Positions 51,896-60,675 of a DNA stretch of 64,000 nt are shown piece by piece. The DNA is taken from contig JBDIBA010000003.1 of the NCBI GenBank assembly GCA_039812705.1, forward strand, positions 1-64,000, written 5' to 3'. The translations under genes were made by a program, and so were the position numbers. The notes beneath the pieces were generated by a model. It had not been told where the DNA came from and ran no database searches. It saw nothing but the letters and a program-made list of their open reading frames with translations. Origin of the DNA: JBDIBA01 sp039812705 (GTDB lineage Bacteria > Actinomycetota > Acidimicrobiia > Acidimicrobiales > JBBSGY01). Positions within the stretch are counted from its first letter, which is position 1. Every line of letters starts with the position of its first letter.

Positions 51896-53275
51896 GTGTT
51901 TCCCCCGATGTTGCAATCTTTGATCAAGGAGTGTGCTGGTCTTCCCGAGGCTTTCAGCGACGCCGGCTATCACCTTTATCTAGTTGGTGGTGTCGTTAGA
52001 GACGCGGTGATCAATCGCTTGCGCGAAGACACAGACCTTGATTTCACGACCGATGCCCTGCCTGACGAGATTGAGAAGATCGTTGGTCCGTGGGCTGACG
52101 ACATGTGGCTTCAAGGGAAACGATTCGGAACGGTCGCTGCTCGCAAGAACGGACGCCTGATTGAAATCACAACCCACCGCGGAGAGGCATACAACGAGGA
52201 TTCCCGTAAGCCCGAGGTTGTTTTCTCGGACTCCATCGAAACCGACCTCTCGCGTCGCGATTTCACGGTTAATGCAATGGCTCTCCGCCTGCCAGACCTG
52301 ACCCTTGTCGACCCGTTTGACGGGATTGTCGATCTGGCTCGTCAATCTCTCAAGACACCGTCGTCACCGACCATTTCTTTCAGCGATGACCCTCTGCGCA
52401 TGTTGCGCGCCGCCCGCTTCATCGCGCAGCTTTCACTTGCGCCCACGGACGACCTAAGTCAAGCGGTTCGCGAGATGAGCGAGCGGCTAGAGATTGTGTC
52501 GGCTGAGCGAATCCGCGACGAATTGGTGAAGTTGTTGCTTGTCGAAAAGCCCGGACCCGGGTTGTGGTTCATTACCGAAACCGGTCTTGCTGAACGATTC
52601 TTGCCCGAACTGCCGGCGCTGGCACTCGAGCAGGACCCCATTCACCGTCACAAAGATGTGTTGGCGCACTCCATTGCCGTTGTCGAAAAGGCATCGCCGC
52701 GTGCAGTGCTTCGACTGGCCGCGCTCTTTCACGACATTGGCAAGCCAAGAACCCGCAGTTATGGGCCAAAGGGCGTTTCGTTCCACCACCACGATGTAGT
52801 TGGTGCGCGTATGACGCGTGACCGCATGCGCAAGTTGAAGTTTCCAACAGAGACCATCTCTGATGTCTCGAAACTTGTTGAGCTTCATCTGCGTTTTCAC
52901 ACCTACTCGATGGGCTGGACCGATTCTGCAATTCGCAGGTATGTGCGCGACGCCGGGCCGTTATTGGCCGACTTGAACGAGCTAACGCGTTGCGACTGCA
53001 CAACTCGCAACAAGGCCAAGGCGGAACGACTTTCGCGACGCATGGATGAGCTTGAAACAAAAATCAGCGAACTGCGCGAGAAGGAAGAACTCGACGCCTT
53101 GCGGCCCGAGGTTGATGGGGTAGCCGTCATGCAGCACCTTGATTTGAAGCCAGGAAAAGACATCGGGCGTGCGCTGGATTACTTGTTGAACCTGCGTTTA
53201 GAAGAGGGTCTGCTTGGCCAAGAGGAAGTGTTCAAGCGTCTGGACGCTTGGTGGGCTGAACAACGAACTAGCTAA
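51896..53275 (+). CDS. pcnA: CCA tRNA nucleotidyltransferase with HD domain
   Basis: Starting from GTG 51896 (ATG 51908 equally possible; an ATG at 51812 would add ~28 unlikely residues) gives 459 residues. The class II nucleotidyltransferase motif LVGGVVRDAVINRLREDTDLDFTTDAL is followed by EITTHRGEAY, SDSIETDLSRRDFTVNAMA and FSDDPLRMLRAARFIAQL, and then an HD phosphohydrolase domain with HIGKPRTRS-like LFHDIGKPRTRSYG. It adds or repairs the CCA end of tRNAs; encoded tRNAs here lack CCA. A CATTAA at ~51880 could be its -10 box with a leaderless GTG. It converges with the methyltransferase gene. Confidence 0.92.
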   Translation: MFPPMLQSLIKECAGLPEAFSDAGYHLYLVGGVVRDAVINRLREDTDLDFTTDALPDEIEKIVGPWADDMWLQGKRFGTVAARKNGRLIEITTHRGEAYNEDSRKPEVVFSDSIETDLSRRDFTVNAMALRLPDLTLVDPFDGIVDLARQSLKTPSSPTISFSDDPLRMLRAARFIAQLSLAPTDDLSQAVREMSERLEIVSAERIRDELVKLLLVEKPGPGLWFITETGLAERFLPELPALALEQDPIHRHKDVLAHSIAVVEKASPRAVLRLAALFHDIGKPRTRSYGPKGVSFHHHDVVGARMTRDRMRKLKFPTETISDVSKLVELHLRFHTYSMGWTDSAIRRYVRDAGPLLADLNELTRCDCTTRNKAKAERLSRRMDELETKISELREKEELDALRPEVDGVAVMQHLDLKPGKDIGRALDYLLNLRLEEGLLGQEEVFKRLDAWWAEQRTS

Positions 53276-54021
53276 GCGCGTTTGCGCGCGCGGACGACTA
53301 ATGCGCGTGGCAGTTCATTGTTGTCATCACCCATTGGTTCAAGAACTGTGTCGACTTCAAAACCGCTGCGCAAAAGCCCCATCACGACATCGGACACCGT
53401 GTGTGGATGTTCAACAAAGAAGGCATCTTTTGCTTGGCTGCGGATTGGTGACTTGTCGTCGTAAGACCGCTGCACCTTCTGCGGATCGAGGTTGACTTGT
53501 GGTTCGAGTGTTGTTCGCGTGCTGGAGTCGCCCACCACGTAGCGAACTGGGTGAGGAACCGAGAACACAAACAATCCGTTTGCCTTCAGCACTCGATGAA
53601 CTTGGCGAAACACTCGGTTGATGTCAGGGACGTATTGAAACGCGAATGTACTGAATACGACATCGACGGTGTCGGCGCGTTGAAAGGCCAATTCAGCCAA
53701 GTCTCCGTGGCGAAACTCAACCTTGACCGCTTCTTGTTCAAGAAGCCTCTTCGCAAATGCCAACTGCTGCACTGAGATGTCGACACCTATGGAAATTGCA
53801 CCCTCGCGTGCGAAAACAATGGCGTTTTGGCCGCCACCGCAACCAAGATCTAAGACGCGCTTGCCCTGTACTTGGCCCAGCAGTTTGAAATCAGCCTCAC
53901 TGCCGACGCCGGGTCCGTAGGTTGCTACGTTCAGCGGCAAGCGGGCCGCGTTCTGGTACGAGACCGCCACGCGGTCCCATGACGAACCAACATTTGAGGT
54001 ACTTGTTTCAGTGAACGACAT
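53272..54021 (-). CDS. SAM-dependent methyltransferase
   Basis: The ATG at 54021 gives 249 residues (an upstream in-frame start would run into the divergent EEP gene). The Rossmann motif I is VLDLGCGGGQNAIVFAREG, with GVDISVQQLAFAKR as motif II, and VFSTFAFQYVPDINRVFRQVHRVLKANG in the post-I region, the class I methyltransferase pattern with a type 11/UbiE-like order. The substrate is not known. The 3' end overlaps pcnA's by 4 bp, and its start overlaps that of the divergent EEP-family gene by 11 bp. Confidence 0.85.
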   Translation of the reverse strand: MSFTETSTSNVGSSWDRVAVSYQNAARLPLNVATYGPGVGSEADFKLLGQVQGKRVLDLGCGGGQNAIVFAREGAISIGVDISVQQLAFAKRLLEQEAVKVEFRHGDLAELAFQRADTVDVVFSTFAFQYVPDINRVFRQVHRVLKANGLFVFSVPHPVRYVVGDSSTRTTLEPQVNLDPQKVQRSYDDKSPIRSQAKDAFFVEHPHTVSDVVMGLLRSGFEVDTVLEPMGDDNNELPRALVVRARKRA

Positions 54022-54787
54022 TTCCGACTCCAGTTGCTCCGCTCCGGCGAGCGATGAAGTTAGTTCATCAACAGACGCCGCGATTCTTCGCGTAGCAACT
54101 TTCAACACACTTAACGGACAGGTGCATCGAGGTAAACACAAGCACTATTTCAAGGGGCCAATTCGTGTGAATGACTTGGTTGAAAGTGTTTGTCAGTTTG
54201 ATGCCGACATTGTTGGACTGCAGGAAGTTGACAGGCGTACCGTGCGCACGCGCTTTGCGAATGCAGTCAAACGCGTGGCGCGTCGAACTGGACACTTCGC
54301 AACGTTTCGTCCGTCGCGTCGACACTGGTTGATTGGGCTGTTTGGCAATTCGCTTGTGACTCGCCAACGTCACCACAACGTGCAAGTTGTGAAGCTGCGA
54401 CGCTTGCATTGGCGTGAACAGAAGCGGACTGCCTTGTTCGCAACTGTTGAACACAATGGTGTGCCTGTGCGTGTAGCGACAACGCACTTGTCTTCGCGCA
54501 GGGACGAAAGCGCAATTCAGTTGCCGCAGATATTTGACGAGATGACACGTCATCGCGGGCCCGCACTCATCTTTGGTGACATGAATCTGCGCCCTCATGA
54601 GGCGCTTCCGGTGTTTGAGTCTGCCGGGTGGACTGTTGTTGAAACTGGTCCGACGTGGCCCTCTTGGGACCCGTCATTGCGAATTGACTATATCGCCGTG
54701 CGTGAAATGCAGCCCGTCACTGCGCGCGTTCAGAAATGCAAGGTCAGTGACCACTGCGCGATCGTTGCCGAGCTCGTTGTGAAATAG
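54011..54787 (+). CDS. endonuclease/exonuclease/phosphatase family protein
   Basis: This 258-residue protein starts at GTG. The EEP fold is recognisable by VATFNTLNG, DADIVGLQEVDRR (catalytic Glu), HWLIGLFGNSLVTR, VATTHLSSR, LIFGDMNLRPHEA (Asp/Asn) and the terminal KVSDHCAIVAEL (SDH motif). Members cut phosphodiester or phosphomonoester bonds in DNA, inositol phosphates or sphingolipids. Neighbouring ino1 makes an inositol-lipid link conceivable but unproven. A strong terminator immediately follows the stop codon. Confidence 0.88.
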   Translation: MNDISDSSCSAPASDEVSSSTDAAILRVATFNTLNGQVHRGKHKHYFKGPIRVNDLVESVCQFDADIVGLQEVDRRTVRTRFANAVKRVARRTGHFATFRPSRRHWLIGLFGNSLVTRQRHHNVQVVKLRRLHWREQKRTALFATVEHNGVPVRVATTHLSSRRDESAIQLPQIFDEMTRHRGPALIFGDMNLRPHEALPVFESAGWTVVETGPTWPSWDPSLRIDYIAVREMQPVTARVQKCKVSDHCAIVAELVVK

Positions 54788-54814
54788 AAAAGGCCCCGCA
54801 ATGCGGGGCCTTTT
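54788..54814. terminator. bidirectional intrinsic terminator between EEP gene and ino1
   Basis: A perfect 12-bp stem (AAAAGGCCCCGC / GCGGGGCCTTTT) with a 3-base loop begins one base after the EEP-family stop codon. T-runs follow on both strands, so it can end transcripts of the rightward EEP gene and the leftward ino1 gene. Confidence 0.9.
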
Positions 54815-54824
54815 CTGCATACTG

Positions 54825-54894
54825 CAACCAACTAATGGGTTAGGAGCAAAACTCCTCAACCAACTAATGGGTTAGGAGCAAAACTCCTCAACCA
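54825..54894. repeat. 32-bp tandem duplication at the 3' end of ino1
   Basis: A 32-base unit beginning CAACCAACTAATGGG is repeated exactly twice (54825-54856 and 54857-54888) and followed by the first six bases of a third copy. The second copy covers the ino1 stop codon and last codons, so the first copy is an untranslated duplicate of the gene end, including a duplicate stop. Confidence 0.95.
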
Positions 54895-55939
54895 TGCGCG
54901 CAGCGTCTTGGTCGCGGTGTTGAACAGGAGGGCTCTTCATAAAGTAAGCCGAAGGGCCTTCGAGAGGTCCGCCGATGCCCTTGTCCTTGGCAACCTTTGC
55001 GCAACGAAGCGCGTCGATGATGACACCAGCCGAGTTTGGCGAGTCCCAAACTTCCAGCTTCAGTTCTGCATTGAGAGGTACGTCACCGAAGTTGCGACCC
55101 TCAAGGCGGATGTATGCCCACTTGCGGTCCTCAAGCCACGGCACGTGGTCCGATGGGCCGATGTGCACGTTGTCGGCTTCGAGCTTTGCCTCAAGCTGTG
55201 ATGTAACGGCTTGTGTCTTTGAAACCTTCTTCGATTCCAAACGCTCGCGCTCCAACATGTTCTTGAAGTCCATGTTTCCACCGACGTTGAGTTGGTAGGT
55301 GCGGTCAACGGTAAGGCCGCGGTCTTCAAAGAGGCGCGCAAGGATGCGGTGAACAATGGTTGCACCGACTTGGCTCTTGATGTCGTCGCCAACAATTGCA
55401 ACGCCTGCGTCTGCGAACTTCTTGGCCCACTCTGGGTCAGAAGCAATGAAGACGGGGATGGCGTTAACGAAAGCAACGCCGGCGTCGATGCAGGCTTGCG
55501 CGTAATAGCGCTGCGCTTCTTCGGAACCAACCGGTAGGTAGGAAACAAGTACGTCGGCATTGCTGTCGCGCAAAGCCTGTGCAACGTCTACTGGCTCTGC
55601 AGGAGACTCTTCGATTGTTTCGCGGTAGTACTTGCCAAGGCCGTCAAGCGTTGGTCCACGTTGAACCTGGACGCCCAGTTCTGCAACGTCAGCAAACTTG
55701 ATGGTGTTGTTCTGGCTTGCGCCGATTGCCTTTCCGAGGTCGAGGCCGACCTTCATTGCATCGACATCAAATGCTGCAACGAACTCAACATCGCCGACGT
55801 GGTACCCACCAAGACGAACGTGCATGAGACCTGGCACTTCCGCCGAGTCATCAGCGTCGCGGTAGTACTCCACGCCTTGAACGAGTGAGCTAGCGCAGTT
55901 TCCGACACCGGCAATCGCCACGCGTACGGTCTTTTTCAC
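54872..55939 (-). CDS. ino1: inositol-3-phosphate synthase
   Basis: This 355-residue protein starts at GTG with GGAGG upstream. Motifs are VAIAGVGNCASSLVQGVEYY (NAD-binding), VLVSYLPVGSE, GDDIKSQVGATIVHRIL and NVGGNMDFKNM, and the C-terminal DSPNSAGVIIDALRCAK. The length is that of the short actinobacterial/archaeal form. It converts glucose-6-phosphate to myo-inositol-1-phosphate, the precursor for phosphatidylinositol and, in mycobacteria, mycothiol. The downstream end is a duplicated 32-bp repeat. The PadR-type gene lies 8 bp upstream on the same strand, as with Rv0046c-Rv0047c in M. tuberculosis. Confidence 0.95.
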   Translation of the reverse strand: MKKTVRVAIAGVGNCASSLVQGVEYYRDADDSAEVPGLMHVRLGGYHVGDVEFVAAFDVDAMKVGLDLGKAIGASQNNTIKFADVAELGVQVQRGPTLDGLGKYYRETIEESPAEPVDVAQALRDSNADVLVSYLPVGSEEAQRYYAQACIDAGVAFVNAIPVFIASDPEWAKKFADAGVAIVGDDIKSQVGATIVHRILARLFEDRGLTVDRTYQLNVGGNMDFKNMLERERLESKKVSKTQAVTSQLEAKLEADNVHIGPSDHVPWLEDRKWAYIRLEGRNFGDVPLNAELKLEVWDSPNSAGVIIDALRCAKVAKDKGIGGPLEGPSAYFMKSPPVQHRDQDAARMVEEFCS

Positions 55940-55947
55940 ATTCCCTC

Positions 55948-56505
55948 CTAGGGTTTACTTGCCCGTGATGGGCGATTTACTTGTTGTTCTTGCGAAATCA
56001 TCGAATCGAGCCAATCAATATCCTTGGCGCGCATTTCGTTTCCGTGTTCGATCAGCGAGCGCCGATAGGAATCGAGTTCGGTGACGTTGTTCGCAAAACT
56101 TTGTTGAGCTTCGACGAGCTGAGCGTGGAGCTGCTCGCGGCGCCTTACGAGGAACCGCAAACGTGCGTCCTTTGGGAGATAGCGCGCGAAGGCCATGCGA
56201 ATTGCAAAGGCCTTGTCGTCGGTAGCTGCGGTAGAGCCGGCTTCTAGTAGCTCCTCAAAAATCTCTTTGCCGATGTCGGTGAGTGTGTAGACCTTGCGGC
56301 CGCGTTCGGTAGTCAGGCGAGTCCGGCTCTTTGTGACGTTTACAACGCGAACGGCACCTTCGGTTTCCAGGCGGTTCAGCGCGGGGTAGAGGGTTCCAAA
56401 AGAAAGGCGAGCAATGGGTCCAAGGATTTCGCCCAGGCGCCTGCGGATTTCGTAGCCGTGGAGATCCGATTCCCTCAATAGGCCAAGAATCGCCAAATCC
56501 AACAC
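55948..56505 (-). CDS. PadR family transcriptional regulator
   Basis: From the GTG at 56505 the product has 185 residues; an upstream in-frame start at 56652 would place ~49 unrelated residues before the domain. The winged-helix domain begins LDLAILGLLRESDLHGYEIRRRLGEILG and continues LSFGTLYPALNRLETEGAV, RKVYTLTDIGKEIFEELL. The C-terminal half is coiled, typical of PadR dimers. It lies directly upstream of ino1 and is probably cotranscribed, so it may regulate inositol synthesis and itself. The start is uncertain. Confidence 0.9.
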   Translation of the reverse strand: MLDLAILGLLRESDLHGYEIRRRLGEILGPIARLSFGTLYPALNRLETEGAVRVVNVTKSRTRLTTERGRKVYTLTDIGKEIFEELLEAGSTAATDDKAFAIRMAFARYLPKDARLRFLVRRREQLHAQLVEAQQSFANNVTELDSYRRSLIEHGNEMRAKDIDWLDSMISQEQQVNRPSRASKP

Positions 56506-56552
56506 GGCTGATCCGCTGGTGCTGTTCTTCTTGGAACGACGAGGTTGATATA

Positions 56553-56573
56553 TCGAATCGATACGTCGAATCG
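56553..56573. promoter_or_regulatory. candidate PadR operator: direct repeats between padR and DUF5318
   Basis: Two TCGAATCG octamers lie 13 bp apart (56553-56560 and 56566-56573) in the divergent promoter region between padR and the DUF5318 gene. Regulator binding is a guess from location; PadR sites in other bacteria are usually palindromes, so the call is tentative. Confidence 0.3.
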
Positions 56574-56651
56574 TAGCATCGTGGTGACACTGAGTTGGGG
56601 TTTCGTGGGTCGGGATGGATTTGTCTCCCCTCGGCGTTACCCTTCTGCGCA

Positions 56652-57077
56652 ATGCATTTCGATCGAACCATGCTCAAGGGCGCGCGGCTCGACTCCGGTC
56701 GCGGCGGACAGGTTGACTATCGCCTTGTCCGTGATTCGGTCATTCGCAATTACCGCAACGGCAGGCTGTCGGTGCTCGATGTATGCGATGCCCATCCCGA
56801 GCTCTTGCGGGCCGCCAAGGGGGTCGGTGACGCGACTAGCGAGCTTTGCCCGATCTGCGAAGACGCCAAAGTCGTACTTGTTACTTATGTCTTCGGAAAT
56901 GGCTTGGGCCCTTCTGGCCACAATGTCACTTCGCGAATTGAGGTTGAAAAGCTGGCAAAGCGCAGCCCGGAATTGACCTGTTATGTGGTCGAGGTTTGTC
57001 CGGCTTGCAAGTGGAATCACCTGGCCAAGAGCATTCAAATGGCAGGTCATAGGCGAAGAAGTGTGCCTGCTTCATAG
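56652..57077 (+). CDS. DUF5318 family protein with paired Cys motifs
   Basis: The ATG at 56652 gives 141 residues (ATG 56670 is also possible). The pattern VDYRLVRDSVIRNYRNGRLSVLDVCDAHPELLRAAKGVG, then LCPICEDAKVVLVTYVFGNGLG and YVVEVCPACKWNHL matches the actinobacterial DUF5318 family (Rv0049-like). Two CxxC pairs (CPIC, CPAC) suggest zinc binding. In M. tuberculosis it lies beside ponA1 and the padR/ino1 genes, as here, so it may function with the adjacent PBP. The role is unknown. Confidence 0.88.
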   Translation: MHFDRTMLKGARLDSGRGGQVDYRLVRDSVIRNYRNGRLSVLDVCDAHPELLRAAKGVGDATSELCPICEDAKVVLVTYVFGNGLGPSGHNVTSRIEVEKLAKRSPELTCYVVEVCPACKWNHLAKSIQMAGHRRRSVPAS

Positions 57078-57160
57078 ATTTAGCTTGGCAAGTGGCTTTG
57101 GACGTTTTACCCTCGACTAAGAGGGTCAATTTGTCCTAATTGTTGATTTGGTGTTTCTCG

Positions 57161-59425
57161 ATGAACTCTTCGCCACCACGTGCGCGCGCTGCGTACCCAC
57201 AGAACTCAAGAGGTCCGCGTAGCGCGCAGGCTTACGGGCGTCGTCCTGCGCCAGCTCGCAAGCCCAAGAAGGGCTCGCGAGCACGCGTTTGGCTGCGCCG
57301 CATCCTTGTCAGCACAATCCTTTTGACGTTGGTCCTGGCGGTCATTGTCGTGGCCATGGTTGCCTGGGCGTGGAACACCATGTCGCTTCCTCCAGAGAAG
57401 CCATTGCTACAGACCTCTTTCTTGTCCGACGCGGGTGGCAACCGGTTGGCGACGCTTGGCGGTGGCGAAGACCGGGTTGCTGTTCGTCTCGATCAGGTCA
57501 GTCCGAACCTGCGCAACGCTGTATTGGCTGTTGAGGACAACGACTTTTACCACCACCGCGGCCTTGACCCAAGAGGCATTGCCCGCGCCCTTTGGTACGA
57601 CGTACGCAGCGGTGGCGCCAACTTGCAAGGTGGGTCCACGCTAACTCAGCAGTATGTGAAGAATCAGTACGCCGGAACCGACCGAACTGTTGAGCGCAAG
57701 TTCCGCGAAGCCATTCTCTCGGTCAAGCTGGAACAGAAGCTTTCCAAGGACGAGATTTTTGAGCGTTACCTAAACGCCATTTACCTTGGTCGTGGAACCT
57801 ACGGCGTGCAGGCAGCGTCAAAGGCGTACTTCAACAAAGACGCGAAAGACCTAACTATCAACGAGGCCGCCTACCTGGCAGGCGCAATTCGGGGTCCGGA
57901 GATTAGCGATCCGTACTCCTCTCCAGAAACCGCATTGCGAAGCCGCAACCTTGCCCTCGAGAACATGGAGAGGTTCGGTTACATCACCGCAGCTGACCGT
58001 CAGGCCAGCGAGGCCGTTGCGCTGAATTCAATCGTCATTCCGCGTGCAGCCAAGGAACCCAGCACGGTTTTGGCGGAAAAGGGCACGCAGTACTTCGTGG
58101 ACTACGTGCGCAGCCTGCTGGTCCAGCGTTACGGAGAACGAACCGTGGTTTCTGGTGGGCTCCGCGTCAAGACAACAATCGACTTGGGCCTGCAATCGCG
58201 CGCCTATGACTCCATTTACAACACGCTTCAGGCGAACGACCCCGCAGGTGCGTTGGTCAGTGTGGACAACAACGGCTACATCAAGGCAATGGTTGGCGGC
58301 CGCGATTACAAGGTTTCTCAGGTGAACCTTGCTGCAGGAAAAGCCGGCGGTGGAAGCGGTCGCCAGGCTGGTTCAACAATGAAACCGATTGGACTTGCTG
58401 CAGCAATCGACCAAGGCAGCGTCACGTTGAACAGCAAGTTTCCCGGCCCTGCAAAGGCGGAGATTTCTGGCTGGGGCAGCAACAACTTGGTGTCGAACTT
58501 CGAGAACGAAAACTTCGGTGACATCACGCTAAAGGAAGCCACCATCCACTCGGTCAACACCGTGTACGCACAGTTGATTGTTAAGGAAGGCGCCAACTCG
58601 GTTGCACGCATGGCAAAGACAATGGGTGTTGCTGAAACCATCCCAAACAACAACTCGATCATTCTTGGAGCTGTTGAAACATCGCCTGTTCAAATGGCCG
58701 AGGCGTACATGACGTTTGGTCAACGCGGTCTGCACATTCGTTCCACCCCCATCCTCTCTGTGCAAACGGCTGATGGAAAAGACCTCAGCTGGGGCGCACC
58801 TCAGCGTGCGCAGGTAATGAGTCAAAAAACGGCAGATGCCGTAAACGATGCACTGCAAGGCGTTGTCGAGCGCGGAACCGGACGCAACGCCGCGGTTGGC
58901 AACAAGCCAATTGCGGGCAAAACCGGAACAACCGATGACAACGGCGACGCATGGTTTGTGGGTTACACACCAAACCTCACGACGGCGGTCTGGATGGGTT
59001 ACCCGGAAGGTAGTCAACGTAAGATGACCAATGTGCGCGGTATTGCTGTGACGGGTGGTTCGCTCCCGGCACGAATGTTTGGCACATACATGTCTCAGGC
59101 GCTTCGCAACGTTGACGTGCCGAACTTCGCAACGACTTCTACGTCAACCACGACCACCGAACCTGAACTACGCGAGCTTGACGAGGACAGCTCTGGCAAT
59201 GGAGACGAAGAGAAGTCGAAGAAGGACAGGCGCAGAAACGACAACGGCAACGGTGATGACGGTGGCGACCTCGGTAACTTCCTTCGAGACCTCGGTCTTG
59301 GTGGTGGGACAACGCAGCCATCCGACGGCCCTTCCGCTGCCGGTTCGAAGCCGACGACCACTACCACTCCAACAACTACGACTTCAGAGCCGAGGAGACG
59401 AAACCCTCAGGCTGCTAACGACTGA
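57161..59425 (+). CDS. ponA: class A penicillin-binding protein (PonA-like)
   Basis: The ATG at 57161 gives 754 residues. A basic N-terminal tail and one TM (47-70) lead to a glycosyltransferase 51 domain with AVEDNDFYHHRGLD (catalytic Glu125) and GGSTLTQQYVKN. The transpeptidase domain shows GSTMKP (Ser405), HSVNTVY (SxN) and AGKTGTTDD (Lys587). The C-terminus is a Thr/Pro, acidic low-complexity tail of ~130 residues. It polymerises and cross-links peptidoglycan outside the membrane. It follows the DUF5318 gene, as M. tuberculosis ponA1 follows Rv0049. Confidence 0.96.
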   Translation: MNSSPPRARAAYPQNSRGPRSAQAYGRRPAPARKPKKGSRARVWLRRILVSTILLTLVLAVIVVAMVAWAWNTMSLPPEKPLLQTSFLSDAGGNRLATLGGGEDRVAVRLDQVSPNLRNAVLAVEDNDFYHHRGLDPRGIARALWYDVRSGGANLQGGSTLTQQYVKNQYAGTDRTVERKFREAILSVKLEQKLSKDEIFERYLNAIYLGRGTYGVQAASKAYFNKDAKDLTINEAAYLAGAIRGPEISDPYSSPETALRSRNLALENMERFGYITAADRQASEAVALNSIVIPRAAKEPSTVLAEKGTQYFVDYVRSLLVQRYGERTVVSGGLRVKTTIDLGLQSRAYDSIYNTLQANDPAGALVSVDNNGYIKAMVGGRDYKVSQVNLAAGKAGGGSGRQAGSTMKPIGLAAAIDQGSVTLNSKFPGPAKAEISGWGSNNLVSNFENENFGDITLKEATIHSVNTVYAQLIVKEGANSVARMAKTMGVAETIPNNNSIILGAVETSPVQMAEAYMTFGQRGLHIRSTPILSVQTADGKDLSWGAPQRAQVMSQKTADAVNDALQGVVERGTGRNAAVGNKPIAGKTGTTDDNGDAWFVGYTPNLTTAVWMGYPEGSQRKMTNVRGIAVTGGSLPARMFGTYMSQALRNVDVPNFATTSTSTTTTEPELRELDEDSSGNGDEEKSKKDRRRNDNGNGDDGGDLGNFLRDLGLGGGTTQPSDGPSAAGSKPTTTTTPTTTTSEPRRRNPQAAND

Positions 59426-59487
59426 TTTAATAGCCCGGAGGTTGGCTGACCAGCGCCCGGCGGTATCAATTACCTAGTGTCTGGCCC

Positions 59488-60048
59488 ATGGGCGTTCCTG
59501 AACTTGTGCGAGGTAGCAGGGCTGTAGCCGTGTTAGCGGCGTTGGCTGGCTTGGTGGGCGCAATAGCAATGGTTGGATTTGTGCGTGCCGATGGCTTGGC
59601 TAGTCGGACTATTGCCACGACTACGTCTGTGGTGCAGTCCGGCACAGGTGACTATGCGGCTGTTGCCATGAGGGTGGTGGATCGCAACGGTGCAGAGAAA
59701 AAGTCATGCGCGTTGCTTGCCGACACCGACGAAAAGCGGGCGAGGGGCATGATGGGCCGCCAAGACCTTGGCGGCTATGACGCTTTGATTTTCTCTTTCC
59801 CCGAGGACGTCAATGTGCAGTTCTACATGCTGAATGTTCCTGTGGCGTTGTCGATTGCATGGTTCAACTCCGCTGGTCAGGTTGTTTCGTTGGCCGACAT
59901 GGAGCCCTGCACGGTTGAAGCCGCACAATGCCAGCGTTTCAGCGCCGGAGTCCCATTCAGGGGTGCCGTGGAAGTCCTCAAGGGCGGGCTGAGTGCGACT
60001 GGTATCGGTGAGGGGTCGACCATTGTTTTCGGCGGTCCTTGCGGCTGA
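59488..60048 (+). CDS. DUF192 family secreted or anchored protein
   Basis: This 186-residue protein has an N-terminal hydrophobic segment (AVLAALAGLVGAIAMVGFV) and a DUF192 domain: LADTDEKRARGMMGRQDLGGYDALIFSF, then QFYMLNVPVALSIAWFNSAG and SLADMEPCTVEAAQC, with the terminal AVEVLKGG. A Cys pair around the PC...C motif may be structural. The family has no firmly assigned function. It stands between ponA and the ribosomal operon. N-terminal sorting is either by signal peptide or uncleaved anchor. Confidence 0.88.
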   Translation: MGVPELVRGSRAVAVLAALAGLVGAIAMVGFVRADGLASRTIATTTSVVQSGTGDYAAVAMRVVDRNGAEKKSCALLADTDEKRARGMMGRQDLGGYDALIFSFPEDVNVQFYMLNVPVALSIAWFNSAGQVVSLADMEPCTVEAAQCQRFSAGVPFRGAVEVLKGGLSATGIGEGSTIVFGGPCG

Positions 60049-60309
60049 CGCGGTGATGACTGTCACAGGGTGGTGACACGATGTCTGACATGAATCGTGA
60101 ATCTTTCTTGACCACCGGGAAACACTTTGGCCCAAGCAAAACCGCTTCATTCGACCCAAGTTCGTTTGCTGGCTATTCCAGTTGGCTTGTTCTTGGTTCG
60201 TTCTTCCCGTCCAGCACGTCTCAAGCAAGTAAGGTTTGCGCGTTCACTTTTGAGAACCTGCCCCACTGTGGGGCTCCCGGTCTTGCATCGGGATCCGAAG
60301 GAGGTGGCC
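60049..60309 (+). promoter_or_regulatory. rpsF leader region with hairpins
   Basis: No gene is supported in these 261 bases. Near the rpsF start a perfect hairpin GCCCCA-CTG-TGGGGC (60260-60274) is followed by a 5-bp stem (TCCCG/CGGGA, 60275-60293) and then GGAGGTGG, the ribosome-binding sequence. S6:S18-controlled leaders of this kind occur in many bacteria, but I cannot confirm that motif here. A short ORF beginning at 60081 overlaps the region and looks spurious. Confidence 0.4.
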
Positions 60310-60675
60310 ATGCGGCCGTATGAAGTCATGATCATTCTCGAAGCCAACGTTGAAGATTCAACGGTGGACGAGGTGACCAAGAAGACGCAAGACATCGTCA
60401 AAGCAGCCAAGGGCGAAGCTGGCGTTGTTGATCGTTGGGGAAAGCGACGTTTCGCTTACGAGTTGAAGAAGCGATGGGAGGGCTACTACCTGCGTATTGA
60501 ATTCAAGCTCGACCCAGCCGGCGTTAAAGAGCTGGACCGCCAGCTTTCTCTGGACGACAACGTCCTTCGTCACAAGGTTGTACGCCTTCCAGACCACATC
60601 GCAGGAAAGCAACCTGCCTACAAAGACAGCGAGTCCGAGACTCGTGAAGTCGCAAACACTGGAGCATCAGAATGA
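60310..60675 (+). CDS. rpsF: 30S ribosomal protein S6
   Basis: The ATG at 60310 follows GGAGG and gives 121 residues. It starts MRPYEVMIILEANVEDSTVD and contains KWGKRRFAYELKKRWEGYYL-type core (WGKRRFAYELKKRWEGYY) and RHKVVRLP, the S6 hallmark. The tail of ~20 residues is acidic and probably disordered. It binds S18 on 16S rRNA. It overlaps ssb by 4 bp (ATGA). Confidence 0.97.
   Translation: MRPYEVMIILEANVEDSTVDEVTKKTQDIVKAAKGEAGVVDRWGKRRFAYELKKRWEGYYLRIEFKLDPAGVKELDRQLSLDDNVLRHKVVRLPDHIAGKQPAYKDSESETREVANTGASE

Noticed and set aside
60081..60323. 80-residue ORF before rpsF
   Set aside because: It overlaps the rpsF start and its ribosome-binding sequence, ends in Gly-rich nonsense (EGGGHAAV), and has no plausible RBS.
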